This document shows positions 9,784 through 18,805 of a DNA stretch of 64,000 nt, in pieces. Source of the DNA: an uncultured Gammaproteobacteria bacterium (GTDB lineage Bacteria > Pseudomonadota > Gammaproteobacteria > Pseudomonadales > Pseudohongiellaceae). The number at the start of each line of letters is the position of its first letter. Positions within the stretch are counted from its first letter, which is position 1. The translations under genes were made by a program, and so were the position numbers. The notes below the pieces were generated by a model. The model did no database searches. It saw nothing but the letters and a program-made list of their open reading frames with translations, and was not told where the DNA came from. Location: the NCBI GenBank assembly GCA_913060495.1, contig CAJXRP010000016.1, positions 1 to 64,000 on the forward strand. The letters are read 5' to 3'.

Positions 9784-10449
9784 ATGGGATTACTACCTGC
9801 AATTGAGATGGAATCGCCGAATGGTGCTGATGTGAATGCGTCTATTATTTGGCTGCACGGTCTTGGTGCTGATGGCAGTGACTTTGCGCCGCTCGTGCCG
9901 CAATTGAGTTTGCCTGAGAGCTTAGGAATACGGTTTATTTTTCCCAACGCGCCATCTATTCCGGTATCGATCAATAATGGTTTTGTAATGCCTGCCTGGT
10001 ACGACATCAAGGAAATGGATATCGACCGACATGTCGATGAAGAACAGCTGCGGCAATCAGCGACCGGTGTGCACGCGCTCATCGATAGAGAAATCGAACG
10101 GGGCGTAGACAGCAGTCGGATTATCGTTGCGGGCTTCTCCCAAGGTGGCGCCGTTTCCTTTGAGGCCGGACTGACCTATTCAAAGCCGCTGGCTGGCATT
10201 ATGGCGCTATCTACCTATTTTGCTACGGCAGACAGCATCAAGGTGAATCCTATACACGAAGGCATGCCTATACTGATCTGCCACGGCAGCATGGATCCGG
10301 TAGTGCCGGAGGCATTAGGAAAGAAGAGCGAGGCGACCTTGCAAGGTCTGGGTTTCGCGCCGGAGTATCGCAGCTACCCCATGGAGCATTCCCTATGCCC
10401 GCAGCAGGTTGTGGATATCTCTGACTGGATGGGTCGTGCGCTGAGCTGA
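9784..10449 (+). CDS. Cytoplasmic carboxylesterase/phospholipase family hydrolase
   Basis: The 221-residue protein has no signal peptide. The EstB/acyl-protein-thioesterase fold is shown by LHGLGADGSDF (oxyanion region, 24-34), the AWYD stretch, GFSQGG with nucleophile S119, HGSMDPVVP with the catalytic aspartate, and MEHSLCPQ with the histidine. Family members hydrolyse short acyl esters; a Pseudomonas homologue is annotated as carboxylesterase. A weak AAGGGA element lies about 12 nt before the ATG. The gene is monocistronic in appearance: the following ORF has its own regulated promoter. Confidence 0.88.
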   Translation: MGLLPAIEMESPNGADVNASIIWLHGLGADGSDFAPLVPQLSLPESLGIRFIFPNAPSIPVSINNGFVMPAWYDIKEMDIDRHVDEEQLRQSATGVHALIDREIERGVDSSRIIVAGFSQGGAVSFEAGLTYSKPLAGIMALSTYFATADSIKVNPIHEGMPILICHGSMDPVVPEALGKKSEATLQGLGFAPEYRSYPMEHSLCPQQVVDISDWMGRALS

Positions 10450-10485
10450 GTTTTGGCTCGCAAAACAACTACTTTGAATTGCTCA

Positions 10486-10516
10486 TTGACCTTAGAGTTA
10501 ACTCTAAGCTTATAAT
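10486..10516 (+). promoter_or_regulatory. MerR/ZntR-type promoter-operator with 19-bp spacer
   Basis: A -35 TTGACC (10486-10491) and a perfect -10 TATAAT (10511-10516) are separated by 19 bp, the over-long spacing typical of MerR-family activated promoters. The spacer is filled by the perfect 18-bp palindrome CTTAGAGTTAACTCTAAG (10491-10508), whose core GAGTTAACTC is close to the GAGTCGACTC core of the E. coli zntA operator. It lies 45 bp before the regulator gene and would drive regulator and permease together, making the operon autoregulated. Confidence 0.88.
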
Positions 10517-10561
10517 TGCCCCAAGTTTCAGCAAATAAGCCGTAATTTTGGGATCTAGAAC

Positions 10562-11011
10562 ATGTTAAAAATTAGTGAACTCTCAGCGCAGACGGGGCTT
10601 TCAGCCCATACTCTACGTTATTACGAGAAGCACGGTCTAATTCATGCCAGCAATAGAAGTGAGGCGGGATACCGCTTTTATACCGATTCTGACGTGCGTC
10701 GCGTAAAGTTTGTAAAGACTGCGCGTAATACCGGATTCTCCCTCGAAGATATCGGTCAACTGCTCTCCATTCGTGTAGACAAGCAAAGTCACAGCTGTCA
10801 GGAAGTTACTGATATCACCGAGAAGAAGCTCCATGAGGTAAATGCCAAATTGGCTGAGCTGCAGTCCATACAACAGACGCTGGAGCTGTTGCTGGAAAGC
10901 TGCTGCGGCGGGCCTGAGAATGCTACCCACTGCTCGATCATTGAGGCTCTGGATGCGGGCATGTCCTTAGAAGGCGAAAACGAAGGCGAAAACGAAGGCG
11001 AGGACTCTTAA
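10562..11011 (+). CDS. zntR: ZntR-like MerR-family metal-responsive activator
   Basis: The 149-residue protein has the MerR N-terminal winged helix (ISELSAQTGLSAHTLRYYEK) and a long dimerisation helix (about 80-112). Cysteines C79, C114, C115 and C124 fall at the same numbers as the metal ligands of E. coli ZntR. Position 119, histidine in E. coli, is glutamate here, and a histidine sits at 123 instead. It would bind Zn(II) or a related divalent metal and untwist the 19-bp-spacer promoter upstream. The C-terminal tail is an acidic repeat (EGENEGENEGED) encoded by a 12-nt DNA repeat, absent from E. coli ZntR. The stop is 1 nt before the GTG of the permease. Metal specificity is inference. Confidence 0.88.
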   Translation: MLKISELSAQTGLSAHTLRYYEKHGLIHASNRSEAGYRFYTDSDVRRVKFVKTARNTGFSLEDIGQLLSIRVDKQSHSCQEVTDITEKKLHEVNAKLAELQSIQQTLELLLESCCGGPENATHCSIIEALDAGMSLEGENEGENEGEDS

Positions 11012-11012
11012 A

Positions 11013-12071
11013 GTGAATTTACTGACAATCTTCTGGAATCTAGTTATCGAGAGCGCGCCTTGGCTGCTCATCGGCTATTTGTTGGCGGGCATTATTAAGC
11101 AAGTCATTCCTAGCGAGTGGGTGCACAAGCAGCTGGCAAAGCCAGGCTTTGTTTCTATTGTGAAGGGCGCGTTCATAGGAGCGCCACTGCCGCTGTGTTC
11201 CTGTGGAGTCATCCCCACTGCGTTAGCGGTGCGTAAGGCGGGAGCATCTAAAGGTGCCACTTCTTCCTTTTTAGTGGCCACTCCAGAAACTGGGGTTGAT
11301 TCGATCTCGTTTTCCTACGCGGTCCTCGGGCCTGTGTTTGCCATCGCGAGGCCAGTCGCGGCGCTTACCAGCGCGATTATCGCCGGAGTACTGGTAAATA
11401 GTTTTGATAAAGAAGATGCGGTAGTAGAGCCGGTTAAGGCTGCGAGTAGTTGCTGCCACAGTAAGCAGCAAGAGCCAGCCGAAGACGAGCGGAGTCTAGG
11501 TGAGAAATTAATCAGCGCGGTGCAATACGGCTATGGTCGAATGATTTCCGATACCGCGAAATGGTTGCTAATAGGTTTAGTGGCGGCGACCATCATTACA
11601 GCAGTAGTGCCACAGTCTTTCTTCCTGCAGTGGGGAGATGGCTTGGCGGCTATGATCGTGATGGTGATCGTAGGTCTACCTATGTACATCTGCGCAACAG
11701 CTTCGACTCCCGTCGCCGCCGGATTGCTCTTCGCTGGTATTTCACCGGGTGCTGCTTTGGTGTTCATGTTGACTGGCCCTGCCACAAACATTGCAACGAT
11801 GGGCGTGATCAAGGAGCAGCTGGGAACGCGCTCGCTAATTGCCTACATGGTAGGCGTAATTGTGACTGCAATAGCCTGTGGTCTCATCTTGAACCAATTC
11901 TACGCAGCCTACGGTTGGCAGTTGCAGATTTCGATGATGGAGCACGGCGAGAGCTATCCGCTGTGGAGACAGTTAGCCGCGGTGTTGTTGGCTGCGCTGT
12001 TAGCGAGAGTTTGGTTGCAGCCTCTATTTGCGGGTAAGGCGAGCAAGCCGGAGATGGTCGAGGCGACCTAG
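11013..12071 (+). CDS. Permease of the SO_0444/YraQ (DUF318) type, probable Zn/Cu exporter
   Basis: The GTG start is 1 nt after the regulator stop, so translation is likely coupled. The 352-residue integral membrane protein has about eight hydrophobic segments in two halves. The first half carries APLPLCSCGVIPTA and the second GLPMYICATASTPVAAG, paired cysteine motifs of the SO_0444-type permease family. A cytoplasmic or loop segment near residues 145-152 contains a CCHS cluster that could bind metal. Being co-operonic with a ZntR-like sensor suggests efflux of zinc or another soft divalent ion across the inner membrane. Arsenic or other substrates handled by related permeases cannot be excluded. 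Confidence 0.82.
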   Translation: MNLLTIFWNLVIESAPWLLIGYLLAGIIKQVIPSEWVHKQLAKPGFVSIVKGAFIGAPLPLCSCGVIPTALAVRKAGASKGATSSFLVATPETGVDSISFSYAVLGPVFAIARPVAALTSAIIAGVLVNSFDKEDAVVEPVKAASSCCHSKQQEPAEDERSLGEKLISAVQYGYGRMISDTAKWLLIGLVAATIITAVVPQSFFLQWGDGLAAMIVMVIVGLPMYICATASTPVAAGLLFAGISPGAALVFMLTGPATNIATMGVIKEQLGTRSLIAYMVGVIVTAIACGLILNQFYAAYGWQLQISMMEHGESYPLWRQLAAVLLAALLARVWLQPLFAGKASKPEMVEAT

Positions 12072-12078
12072 TTCAGGG

Positions 12079-12957
12079 TTAGCTTGAATGGATGCGGTGA
12101 TCGCTATCGAGGCGAAAAACTCGATCCGCCGAGTCTGGGAGTGTCTCTAGGCAGTGCCGCGTTAGACGCTCAAAATGTTGAATGAAACGTTCGATGGCGC
12201 TTCGATCCATCAGCCCGCTGGCACCGTCCTCCGCGTGTTTCCGCAGTTTTTCTTCCTGCAAGCTGCGCCACTGAAGCACCGCTTCGAACCCCGGCGCTTG
12301 CAGCATAAGCAGCATATTAAGTTTTCCGAACAGAGACTGGTAAGCACCCGCTAGCTGTTGATTGACGTGTGTGCGCCATCGACCATCACTATCTTCAGTT
12401 TTCTCTAAATCGTTGATGGCCTGGGTGAGTTCGTCTGCGGTCTGCGGCTTCACCCCGATGAACCAGCCTTCGAGGATTACAATGTCTATAGGCCCGCTTA
12501 GTTGTTCGCAAGCATCGATGGGCCGGCAATCATCCCGTGACTTGTCGAATCCGGGAAGGGTGATCTGTTGTTCGGGCCCTGCTGCACTTAGCTGTTCAAG
12601 CAGGCGCAGCGCGAGATCCACATCGTGTGTTCCGGGCACGCCGCGCGAAGCGAATAGTGGATGAACCCTGTCCGCCATTTCCTGCCGCTTTGCCTTGGAA
12701 TAGTAGAAGTCATCGATGGAGAGATTCGCCACATTATATCCGCTACTTGTAAGCAGAGAGCTTAGCAATTTCGCCATTGTAGATTTCCCCGTACCCTGGG
12801 CGCCGTTGATGCCGACGAAGAAGGGGCGAGGGGAGGTGGATTGAAGCTGCGCTTGTATGTCGTGAACGAGAGGCAAGAAGCACTGCGTCGCATCCAGTAA
12901 ATAACTCGATGGTAGATGCTCCTGTTGGATAAAATCTTTAATAAGCTGTTGATACAT
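12079..12957 (-). CDS. P-loop kinase, D-glycerate 3-kinase-like
   Basis: I place the start at the ATG at 12957 (MYQQLIKD); a longer frame adds a 24-residue hydrophobic, cysteine-containing stretch that does not fit a cytosolic kinase. The 292-residue protein has Walker A GAQGTGKST (52-60), then SIDDFYYSK and the RGVPGTHD stretch, both typical of the plant/yeast-type D-glycerate 3-kinase family related to phosphoribulokinase and pantothenate kinase. ILEGWFIG is the Walker-B-like strand. The likely reaction is glycerate plus ATP to 3-phosphoglycerate. It converges on the permease with a 7-bp gap and no clear terminator. Confidence 0.78.
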   Translation of the reverse strand: MYQQLIKDFIQQEHLPSSYLLDATQCFLPLVHDIQAQLQSTSPRPFFVGINGAQGTGKSTMAKLLSSLLTSSGYNVANLSIDDFYYSKAKRQEMADRVHPLFASRGVPGTHDVDLALRLLEQLSAAGPEQQITLPGFDKSRDDCRPIDACEQLSGPIDIVILEGWFIGVKPQTADELTQAINDLEKTEDSDGRWRTHVNQQLAGAYQSLFGKLNMLLMLQAPGFEAVLQWRSLQEEKLRKHAEDGASGLMDRSAIERFIQHFERLTRHCLETLPDSADRVFRLDSDHRIHSS

Positions 12958-13149
12958 TGTGTGTAGATTAACAGTTAAGAAAAAGCAAAGGCAAAAATTG
13001 ATTCTGCGAACACTGTTCGGTGTGTTCACAAAACATCCTGTGTTAGCATCGAATCAGTAATTCAACTTCTACGCAGGCGGCGCGACCTTAGCTTTTTACG
13101 CCTAGCGGTTAACACCCAGTTTTTATCACGACAACCGATTCTACTCGAA

Positions 13150-14325
13150 ATGAAATCTTCACTGCTGCCAGAACGACCCATGATTATATCGCCCACACTA
13201 GCGGCGACCATAGGCTTGGAAGAGGCGGTCATGCTGCAGGTATTGGCCGAGCTCATCCACGGCAAGGAAATCTGCCGACGCTCCTCTAAGCCGAACCTCG
13301 ATTGGGCAACCCTAAGCGAAGGTGATTTTCAGACAGCTTTTCCTTTTTGGGAAGCCGTAGATATTCGGCGAGTGCAAAACAGCCTACAAAATTTGGGGCT
13401 CATAGTTGTTGACCCAATTGCAGAATCAGGCAGTAGTTTCTATGCGATAGACGATCCCACTAACGAGTCGGTAGATAGCAAGCCGAGAGCTATTCAGGCA
13501 GCACCTAGCAGGCAGCCTGAAACACCTAGAGCGACAGCTGTGAGCCCTGCTCACACTATTCCGAATAGTGGCAGTGCCTCGTTGATAGCAGCTAATTGGT
13601 TGCCTAGTCAGGATTGGGTCAAGAAGTGTCAGCAGCACAACGTGCCCGAAGCATTTATCAATGACCTCGTTCCCGAATTCGTTAGCTATTGGCGCGATCG
13701 CGGCCAGGCACGCTTTTCCTGGGGGAATGCCTTCTATAAGCATGTATTAAAAGAATGGCGTAACGAACAAACTCGAAAAGGAGCCTTCGAACTGGCCACC
13801 GAGATGTCCTCCACGTGGCGTCCTAGCGAAGACGCGGTTGGCATCCTCGAGATTTCAGGAATTAATAGCAGTTTCATAGAAGATGCGATTCCTGAGTTTG
13901 TGCTCTACTGGCGTGAACGCGGCATGGTTAACGGTGCTTGGAATACGAAGTTCATCGAGCATATACGCAGACAGTGGGCCAAATTTTCGGCATCCTTTGG
14001 CTACGACGATACACCGAAAGCGATCCAGGCAAATTGGCAGCCTAGTAATGATTGTTTCGAGATATTGCAGTTAGCCGAGATCGATGAAGAGTATGCTAGA
14101 AGTAAGATTCCCGAATTCGTCATGTATTGGAAAGACAGTCAGCAGGTTAAGTCATCTTGGAATACGGTGTTTCTTCAATTCATCAAACAAGACTGGGCGC
14201 GACAGCTGAAACAAATCGAGAGTGCAGATTTAGGTTATGCGGAAAATCAATCCCTTGTTGGATCAAGCCAGCAAAGAGTTAAAGAACGGTTCCAGCGAAT
14301 CGCCGACAGAAGCTGGGCGGAATAG
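13150..14325 (+). CDS. DnaT-like replication protein with three tandem DnaT ssDNA-binding domains
   Basis: The 391-residue protein has an N-terminal domain (about 10-105) resembling the DnaT/helicase-loader N-domain, then a Pro/Ser/Ala-rich linker (107-145) and three homologous units at about 149-205, 222-277 and 295-350. Each unit follows the pattern W-x-P-S-x-D, a short helix, I/VPEFVxYW, then (S/A)W(N/G)xxFxxxxxxxW, the DnaT C-terminal DNA-binding pattern. E. coli DnaT has one such unit in 179 residues. DnaT acts with PriA/PriB at stalled forks to deliver DnaC-DnaB. The next gene looks like a lambda-P/DnaC-type loader and overlaps the end of this one. The start could also be the ATG at 13180; neither start has a clear ribosome-binding site. 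Confidence 0.75.
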   Translation: MKSSLLPERPMIISPTLAATIGLEEAVMLQVLAELIHGKEICRRSSKPNLDWATLSEGDFQTAFPFWEAVDIRRVQNSLQNLGLIVVDPIAESGSSFYAIDDPTNESVDSKPRAIQAAPSRQPETPRATAVSPAHTIPNSGSASLIAANWLPSQDWVKKCQQHNVPEAFINDLVPEFVSYWRDRGQARFSWGNAFYKHVLKEWRNEQTRKGAFELATEMSSTWRPSEDAVGILEISGINSSFIEDAIPEFVLYWRERGMVNGAWNTKFIEHIRRQWAKFSASFGYDDTPKAIQANWQPSNDCFEILQLAEIDEEYARSKIPEFVMYWKDSQQVKSSWNTVFLQFIKQDWARQLKQIESADLGYAENQSLVGSSQQRVKERFQRIADRSWAE

Positions 14326-14950
14326 AACCGCTGCAGTCGTTAGCGAAGGAGTGGCGGAACCTACTGGCGCATTTAACGATGACGCCAAGCTCGACCGTGT
14401 CGATGCGATAAACCAGATCTTCGCAGAATTTGAGTTCGCCTATCACAACCAGTTTCACAAGGCCTTTAGCGATGCGGAAAGCCTGATGATCGCCAAGAAG
14501 TATTGGCTGGGCAGTCTCGAACAATATTCCCCAATACAGATCGTGCACGCGGCAAAGCAGGTAATTCGAACACAGGATTATCTGCCGTCGATCGCGGCCT
14601 TGGTGAAGGCCTGTGAACAGGGCTTGGATTTGTTTGGGTTGCCGTCACCAAGGCAGGCCTATATTGAAGCCTGCAGCGCATCTTCCCCCAAGCGTGATTT
14701 CCCTTGGAGTCATGAGGCGGTGTATCTGGCAGGGCAGGCTGCAGGTTGGTTTGTTCTCGCTAACGAAGCTGAAGCTCGTGCCTTACCTCTGTTTGAATAT
14801 CACTATCAGCTGCTGTGCCGACGAGTGATCAATGGAGAGCGGCTAGAGGCGGTAGTAGCTACGCCGCTTCCCGAAAAGATCGCGCGCCCACTCAGTAGGG
14901 TTGAAGCGAAGGCGCGTCTGGCGAAAATGAAAGAAGAGCTTGGGCTTTAG
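14237..14950 (+). CDS. Lambda replication-protein-P-like helicase-loader candidate
   Basis: The 237-residue protein lacks a P-loop. Its middle region (about 55-150, with FAYHNQFHKAF, WLGSLEQYSPIQIVHAAKQV and YLPSIAALVKACE) matches what I remember of chromosomal replication protein P homologues in Pseudomonas and relatives, which recruit the replicative helicase. The C-terminus is basic and helical (ARPLSRVEAKARLAKMKEE). As written, the frame overlaps the DnaT-like gene by 89 bp in another frame. The first 45 residues are low in complexity, so a downstream non-ATG start just after 14325 is possible. Overlap and order suggest the two proteins are made together. Confidence 0.68.
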   Translation: MRKINPLLDQASKELKNGSSESPTEAGRNRTAAVVSEGVAEPTGAFNDDAKLDRVDAINQIFAEFEFAYHNQFHKAFSDAESLMIAKKYWLGSLEQYSPIQIVHAAKQVIRTQDYLPSIAALVKACEQGLDLFGLPSPRQAYIEACSASSPKRDFPWSHEAVYLAGQAAGWFVLANEAEARALPLFEYHYQLLCRRVINGERLEAVVATPLPEKIARPLSRVEAKARLAKMKEELGL

Positions 14951-14966
14951 TCTGCCCCAGCTAGGC

Positions 14967-16637
14967 TTAGCCATTTAACTTCTTATACTTCACTCGAGTT
15001 GGCTCGTTAGAATCGCCAGTGCGTTTCCTGCGTTCAGCCTCATAATCCGTGTAGTTGCCTTCATGCCAGATGACTTCGCTGTCACCCTCGAACGCTAGAA
15101 TATGAGTACAGATACGGTCAAGAAACCAGCGATCGTGGGAAACCACGATGACGCAACCGGGATAGGCTAGTAGGCCTTCTTCGAGCGCGCGTAGAGTTTC
15201 TACATCGAGATCGTTAGTTGGCTCATCCAGCAGCAGAACATTGCCGCCGCGCTTCAATAGCTTCGCCATATGCAGGCGATTGCGTTCTCCGCCCGATAGA
15301 TCTTTTACAAATTTCTGTTGATCGCCGCCCCTGAAATTGAAGCGGCTGGCGTAGGCTCTGGACGAGACCTCATACTTGCCTATCTGCAAGAGTTCCTGCT
15401 CATCAGAGATTTCCTGCCAGACGGTGTTATCGCCATTCAGGTCGTCGCGGCTCTGATCGACATAAGCGAGATCAACCGTCTCTCCTAATTCAATGGAACC
15501 ACTATCCGGTTGTTCGGTTCCAACGAGCATGCGCAAAAATGTCGTCTTACCAGCGCCGTTTCCGCCGATGATGCCGACGATGCTTCCCTTGGGTACAGAG
15601 AAGCTCAGGTTCTCTATCAGGCTCTTATCCGCGAAGCCCTTGCAGAGGTCTTTCACCTCGATGACCTTGTCTCCCAGTCGATTGCCGGGGGGGATATATA
15701 GCTCGGAAGTCTCATTACGTTTCTGGAAATCTTGTGAATTCAGTTCCTCGAAGCGTGCGATACGGGCCTTGCTCTTAGATTGTCTTCCCTTCGGGTTAGC
15801 TCGCACCCATTCCAGTTCAGATTTAATGGTGCGTTCATGGGCGGCTTCTTTTTTGGCTTCTGATTCCAGACGCTGCTCTTTTGTTTCAAGCCAGTTGGTG
15901 TAGTTGCCTTCGTAGGGAATGCCATGGCCGCGGTCCAATTCGAGAATCCAGCCCGCCGCATTGTCGAGGAAGTAGCGATCGTGAGTGATGGCGACTACGG
16001 TGCCGCTATAGTCCTGTAGGAAGCGCTCTAGCCAGCCTACGCTTTCGGCGTCTAAATGGTTGGTGGGTTCATCCAGAAGCAACATGTCTGGCTTGCTGAG
16101 TAGTAGCCGGCAAAGCGCTACCCGGCGCCGCTCTCCACCTGACAATTTGCTCACATCAGCATCCCATGGCGGCAGGCGCAGGGCGTCTGCGGCTCGCTCC
16201 AAAACCCGTTCAATCTCCCAGCCATCGCAAGTGTCGATCTTGGTCTGCAGCTCACCTTGTTTCTCCAGAAGCTCGGTCATTTCTTCGTCGCTCATAGGCT
16301 CCGCGAATTTGTCGCTGATCGCGTTAAAGTCTTCGACCAGACCGATGATCTCCTGTACGCCTTGCTGCACGTTACCGCGCACATCCTGTTCTTCATCTAG
16401 CTCCGGCTCCTGGGGCAGGTAGCCTATATTGATGTCAGATTGCGCGCGTGCCTCTCCATTAAACTCCGTGTCTACACCGGCCATGATTCGCAGCAGGGTC
16501 GATTTGCCGGAGCCGTTCAGTCCTAATACGCCGATCTTTGCCCCCGGGAAAAAGGAGAGTGAGATGTCTTTTAGAATTTCTCGTTTCGGCGGGACGATCT
16601 TGCCAACTTGATGCATGGTGTAAACAAATTGTGCCAT
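14967..16637 (-). CDS. ettA: Energy-dependent translational throttle protein EttA (ABC-F)
   Basis: The 556-residue protein is almost the same length as E. coli EttA (555). It has two ABC ATPase domains without membrane segments: GLNGSGKST and LSGGERRRVALCRLLL in the first, GGNGAGKTT and LSGGERNRLHMAKLL in the second, each followed by a LLLDEPTN Walker B. The start MAQFVYTMHQVGKIVPPKREIL is diagnostic. Between the domains lie the P-site tRNA-interaction linker and an arm insertion. EttA binds the ribosomal E site and gates the first peptide bond according to the ATP/ADP ratio. It converges on the replication gene pair and diverges from glyA. Confidence 0.95.
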   Translation of the reverse strand: MAQFVYTMHQVGKIVPPKREILKDISLSFFPGAKIGVLGLNGSGKSTLLRIMAGVDTEFNGEARAQSDINIGYLPQEPELDEEQDVRGNVQQGVQEIIGLVEDFNAISDKFAEPMSDEEMTELLEKQGELQTKIDTCDGWEIERVLERAADALRLPPWDADVSKLSGGERRRVALCRLLLSKPDMLLLDEPTNHLDAESVGWLERFLQDYSGTVVAITHDRYFLDNAAGWILELDRGHGIPYEGNYTNWLETKEQRLESEAKKEAAHERTIKSELEWVRANPKGRQSKSKARIARFEELNSQDFQKRNETSELYIPPGNRLGDKVIEVKDLCKGFADKSLIENLSFSVPKGSIVGIIGGNGAGKTTFLRMLVGTEQPDSGSIELGETVDLAYVDQSRDDLNGDNTVWQEISDEQELLQIGKYEVSSRAYASRFNFRGGDQQKFVKDLSGGERNRLHMAKLLKRGGNVLLLDEPTNDLDVETLRALEEGLLAYPGCVIVVSHDRWFLDRICTHILAFEGDSEVIWHEGNYTDYEAERRKRTGDSNEPTRVKYKKLNG

Positions 16638-16975
16638 TGAACTGTTTCCTAGAACGACGTCTTAAATAGTGTGCTTCGGCGCTGACGGCTTACTGTCTGC
16701 GCACTGAACTGCGTCTCTGCTGAGGCCGCAACATTGTTTGCACCTTGGGGGCGTTATTATGCCACAAGCGTAGTGCAGTTTTCTTCCCATTCAGATCCCA
16801 CAATTGCGTGAGAATACGCAGAATATTAATGCCGAAAGAAAGCTCATCATGTAGAATAGCGCCTGCAAAAATCCTGATCAGCGAAGTTATCCGCGAAAGC
16901 AAATCTGGCGCAGTTCGGGAGAAGAATACACATTCAAACATGACCTTCATTATCAGTAACCCTTCGGAGTAGCAG
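16638..16975. other. 338-bp divergent intergenic region between ettA and glyA
   Basis: No conserved gene is visible here. Reading frames on both strands have unlikely composition and no recognisable motif. It must hold the divergent ettA and glyA promoters. The glyA side is AT-rich and has a GGAG ribosome-binding site about 8 nt before the ATG at 16976. I could not identify a confident PurR or MetR operator. Confidence 0.5.
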
Positions 16976-18229
16976 ATGTTTAAGAGCGATACTAATCTTT
17001 CAGAATTTGACCCAGAAATTAGCGCGGCCATTGAAAAAGAGAGAAGTCGCCAAGAACAGCATATCGAGCTGATTGCATCCGAGAATTACACCAGTCCGTG
17101 GGTTATGGAAGCGCAGGGTTCGGTGCTAACCAATAAGTACGCCGAGGGCTATCCCGGGAAGCGCTACTACGGTGGCTGTGAGCATGTTGATGTTATCGAG
17201 AATTTGGCAATTGCCCGTGCGAAGGAGTTGTTCGGGGCAGACTATGCGAATGTGCAGCCCCATTCAGGCTCACAGGCAAACGCCGCTGTTTACATGGCGC
17301 TGCTGAAGCCTGGCGATACGGTATTGGGCATGAGTCTCGCCGACGGTGGCCACCTGACGCATGGAGCCAGCGTCAGCTTCTCCGGAAGAATCTACAATGC
17401 GGTGCAATACGGTCTGCATAGTGAAACCGGCGACATCGACTATGAGCAGGTGAACGCCCTTGCTCAGGAGCATAAGCCGAAAATGATCATGGCAGGTTTC
17501 TCCGCATTTTCTCGTGTTGTCGATTGGCAAAAATTCCGCGATATAGCGGACAGCATCGGTGCTTACTTCGTGGTCGACATGGCTCATGTCTCTGGGCTGA
17601 TCGCGGCCGGCGTTTATCCAAGCCCTGTAAACATCGCCGATGTCACTACCTCTACCACCCACAAAACTTTGCGCGGACCGCGCGGCGGAATAATTCTTGC
17701 TAAAGCGAATCCTGAATTGGAGAAAAAACTCAATTTTTCAGTATTTCCAGAGAGCCAGGGCGGGCCGTTGATGCATGTCATTGCAGCGAAGGCGGTGTGC
17801 TTTAAAGAGGCAATGAGTGACGATTTTAAGACCTATCAGGCGCAGGTAGTTGCCAACGCAAGAACTATGGCTAAGGTGTTCATCGACAGAGGCTTTGACG
17901 TCGTGTCCGGTGGCACAGACGATCACCTGTTCCTACTTAGCCTGATCAAGCAGGATATTACTGGTAAAGATGCCGATGCGGCTTTGGGCCGAGCGAATAT
18001 CACGGCGAACAAGAACGCCGTTCCAAACGATCCCAAGCCACCATTCGTAACGAGCGGCCTGCGTCTAGGCTCTCCAGCAATCACGACGCGCGGCTTCGGT
18101 GAGGCTGAGGTTGCCGATCTAACTGGCTGGATGTGTGATATTCTCGATGATATTGAAAATGAAGCGGTGATAGCCGAGGTTCAGCAGAAGGTAATTGAGC
18201 TCTGCTCTCGCTTCCCCGTGTATCAATAG
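16976..18229 (+). CDS. glyA: Serine hydroxymethyltransferase
   Basis: The 417-residue protein equals E. coli GlyA in length. It shows the PLP-lysine motif [15 protein letters not shown], the N-terminal [20 protein letters not shown] stretch, [15 protein letters not shown], and the substrate-binding [14 protein letters not shown] near the C-terminus. It interconverts serine and glycine with tetrahydrofolate, supplying one-carbon units in the cytosol. It is the first gene of the rightward housekeeping run that continues with nrdR and riboflavin genes, but a gap of 87 bp separates it from nrdR. Confidence 0.97.
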   Translation: MFKSDTNLSEFDPEISAAIEKERSRQEQHIELIASENYTSPWVMEAQGSVLTNKYAEGYPGKRYYGGCEHVDVIENLAIARAKELFGADYANVQPHSGSQANAAVYMALLKPGDTVLGMSLADGGHLTHGASVSFSGRIYNAVQYGLHSETGDIDYEQVNALAQEHKPKMIMAGFSAFSRVVDWQKFRDIADSIGAYFVVDMAHVSGLIAAGVYPSPVNIADVTTSTTHKTLRGPRGGIILAKANPELEKKLNFSVFPESQGGPLMHVIAAKAVCFKEAMSDDFKTYQAQVVANARTMAKVFIDRGFDVVSGGTDDHLFLLSLIKQDITGKDADAALGRANITANKNAVPNDPKPPFVTSGLRLGSPAITTRGFGEAEVADLTGWMCDILDDIENEAVIAEVQQKVIELCSRFPVYQ

Positions 18230-18316
18230 TAATACCGAGTGCTGGCCGGCTCCCTAGACGAGCTGGCGAAATAGTCTCGCTACACTATTAGAATATTAGT
18301 TGAATGAGTGGTTTTT

Positions 18317-18778
18317 ATGCATTGTCCTTTTTGTGGCGCGATTGACACCAAAGTAATAGATTCTCGGTTAGTGACCGAGGGCAATAACGTTCGCCGTAGA
18401 CGCGAGTGCATTACCTGCGAAGAACGATTTACCACCTACGAGTCAGCCGAATTAGTGATGCCTAGAATCATCAAGACGGATGGCATACGCGAGCCTTTCA
18501 ACGAGGATAAGTTGATGGCCGGCCTAACCAAGGCCTTGGAGAAGCGTCCCGTAAGTATCGAGAAAGTAGAAGAGGCGATTACCCGTATCAAGGCAAATCT
18601 GCGCTCTACTGGAGAGCGAGAAATCCAATCCCGAGCTGTCGGTGAGCAAGTGATGAAAGAGCTGCGCAATCTAGATGAAGTAGCCTTCGTTAGATTTGCC
18701 TCGGTGTACCGAAGCTTCAAGGATCTTGATGAGTTCCGCGCGGAAATTGATCGCCTCTCCGAAGACAATTCTCAATAA
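18317..18778 (+). CDS. nrdR: Transcriptional repressor NrdR
   Basis: The start is the ATG at 18317 giving MHCPFC; a GTG 9 nt upstream is in frame but would displace the zinc ribbon. The 153-residue product has the zinc-ribbon cysteines C3, C6, C31 and C34 and then an ATP-cone domain (about 49-139) with [17 protein letters not shown]. NrdR senses ATP/dATP and represses ribonucleotide reductase genes. Its place between glyA and ribD is the classic gammaproteobacterial arrangement. Confidence 0.96.
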   Translation: MHCPFCGAIDTKVIDSRLVTEGNNVRRRRECITCEERFTTYESAELVMPRIIKTDGIREPFNEDKLMAGLTKALEKRPVSIEKVEEAITRIKANLRSTGEREIQSRAVGEQVMKELRNLDEVAFVRFASVYRSFKDLDEFRAEIDRLSEDNSQ

Positions 18779-18805
18779 GCCTAGATCATTAACCAGTTTC
18801 GCATT

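Noticed and set aside
9662-9835. 57-codon frame (MKIAIHELRDD...) just before and overlapping the carboxylesterase gene
   Set aside because: No ribosome-binding site, and the last 52 bp lie inside a well-supported gene in another frame. Length is within chance for an open frame.
16690-17031. 113-codon minus-strand frame across the ettA-glyA gap
   Set aside because: It runs antisense into the glyA start, and its residue composition is not protein-like. No motif seen.
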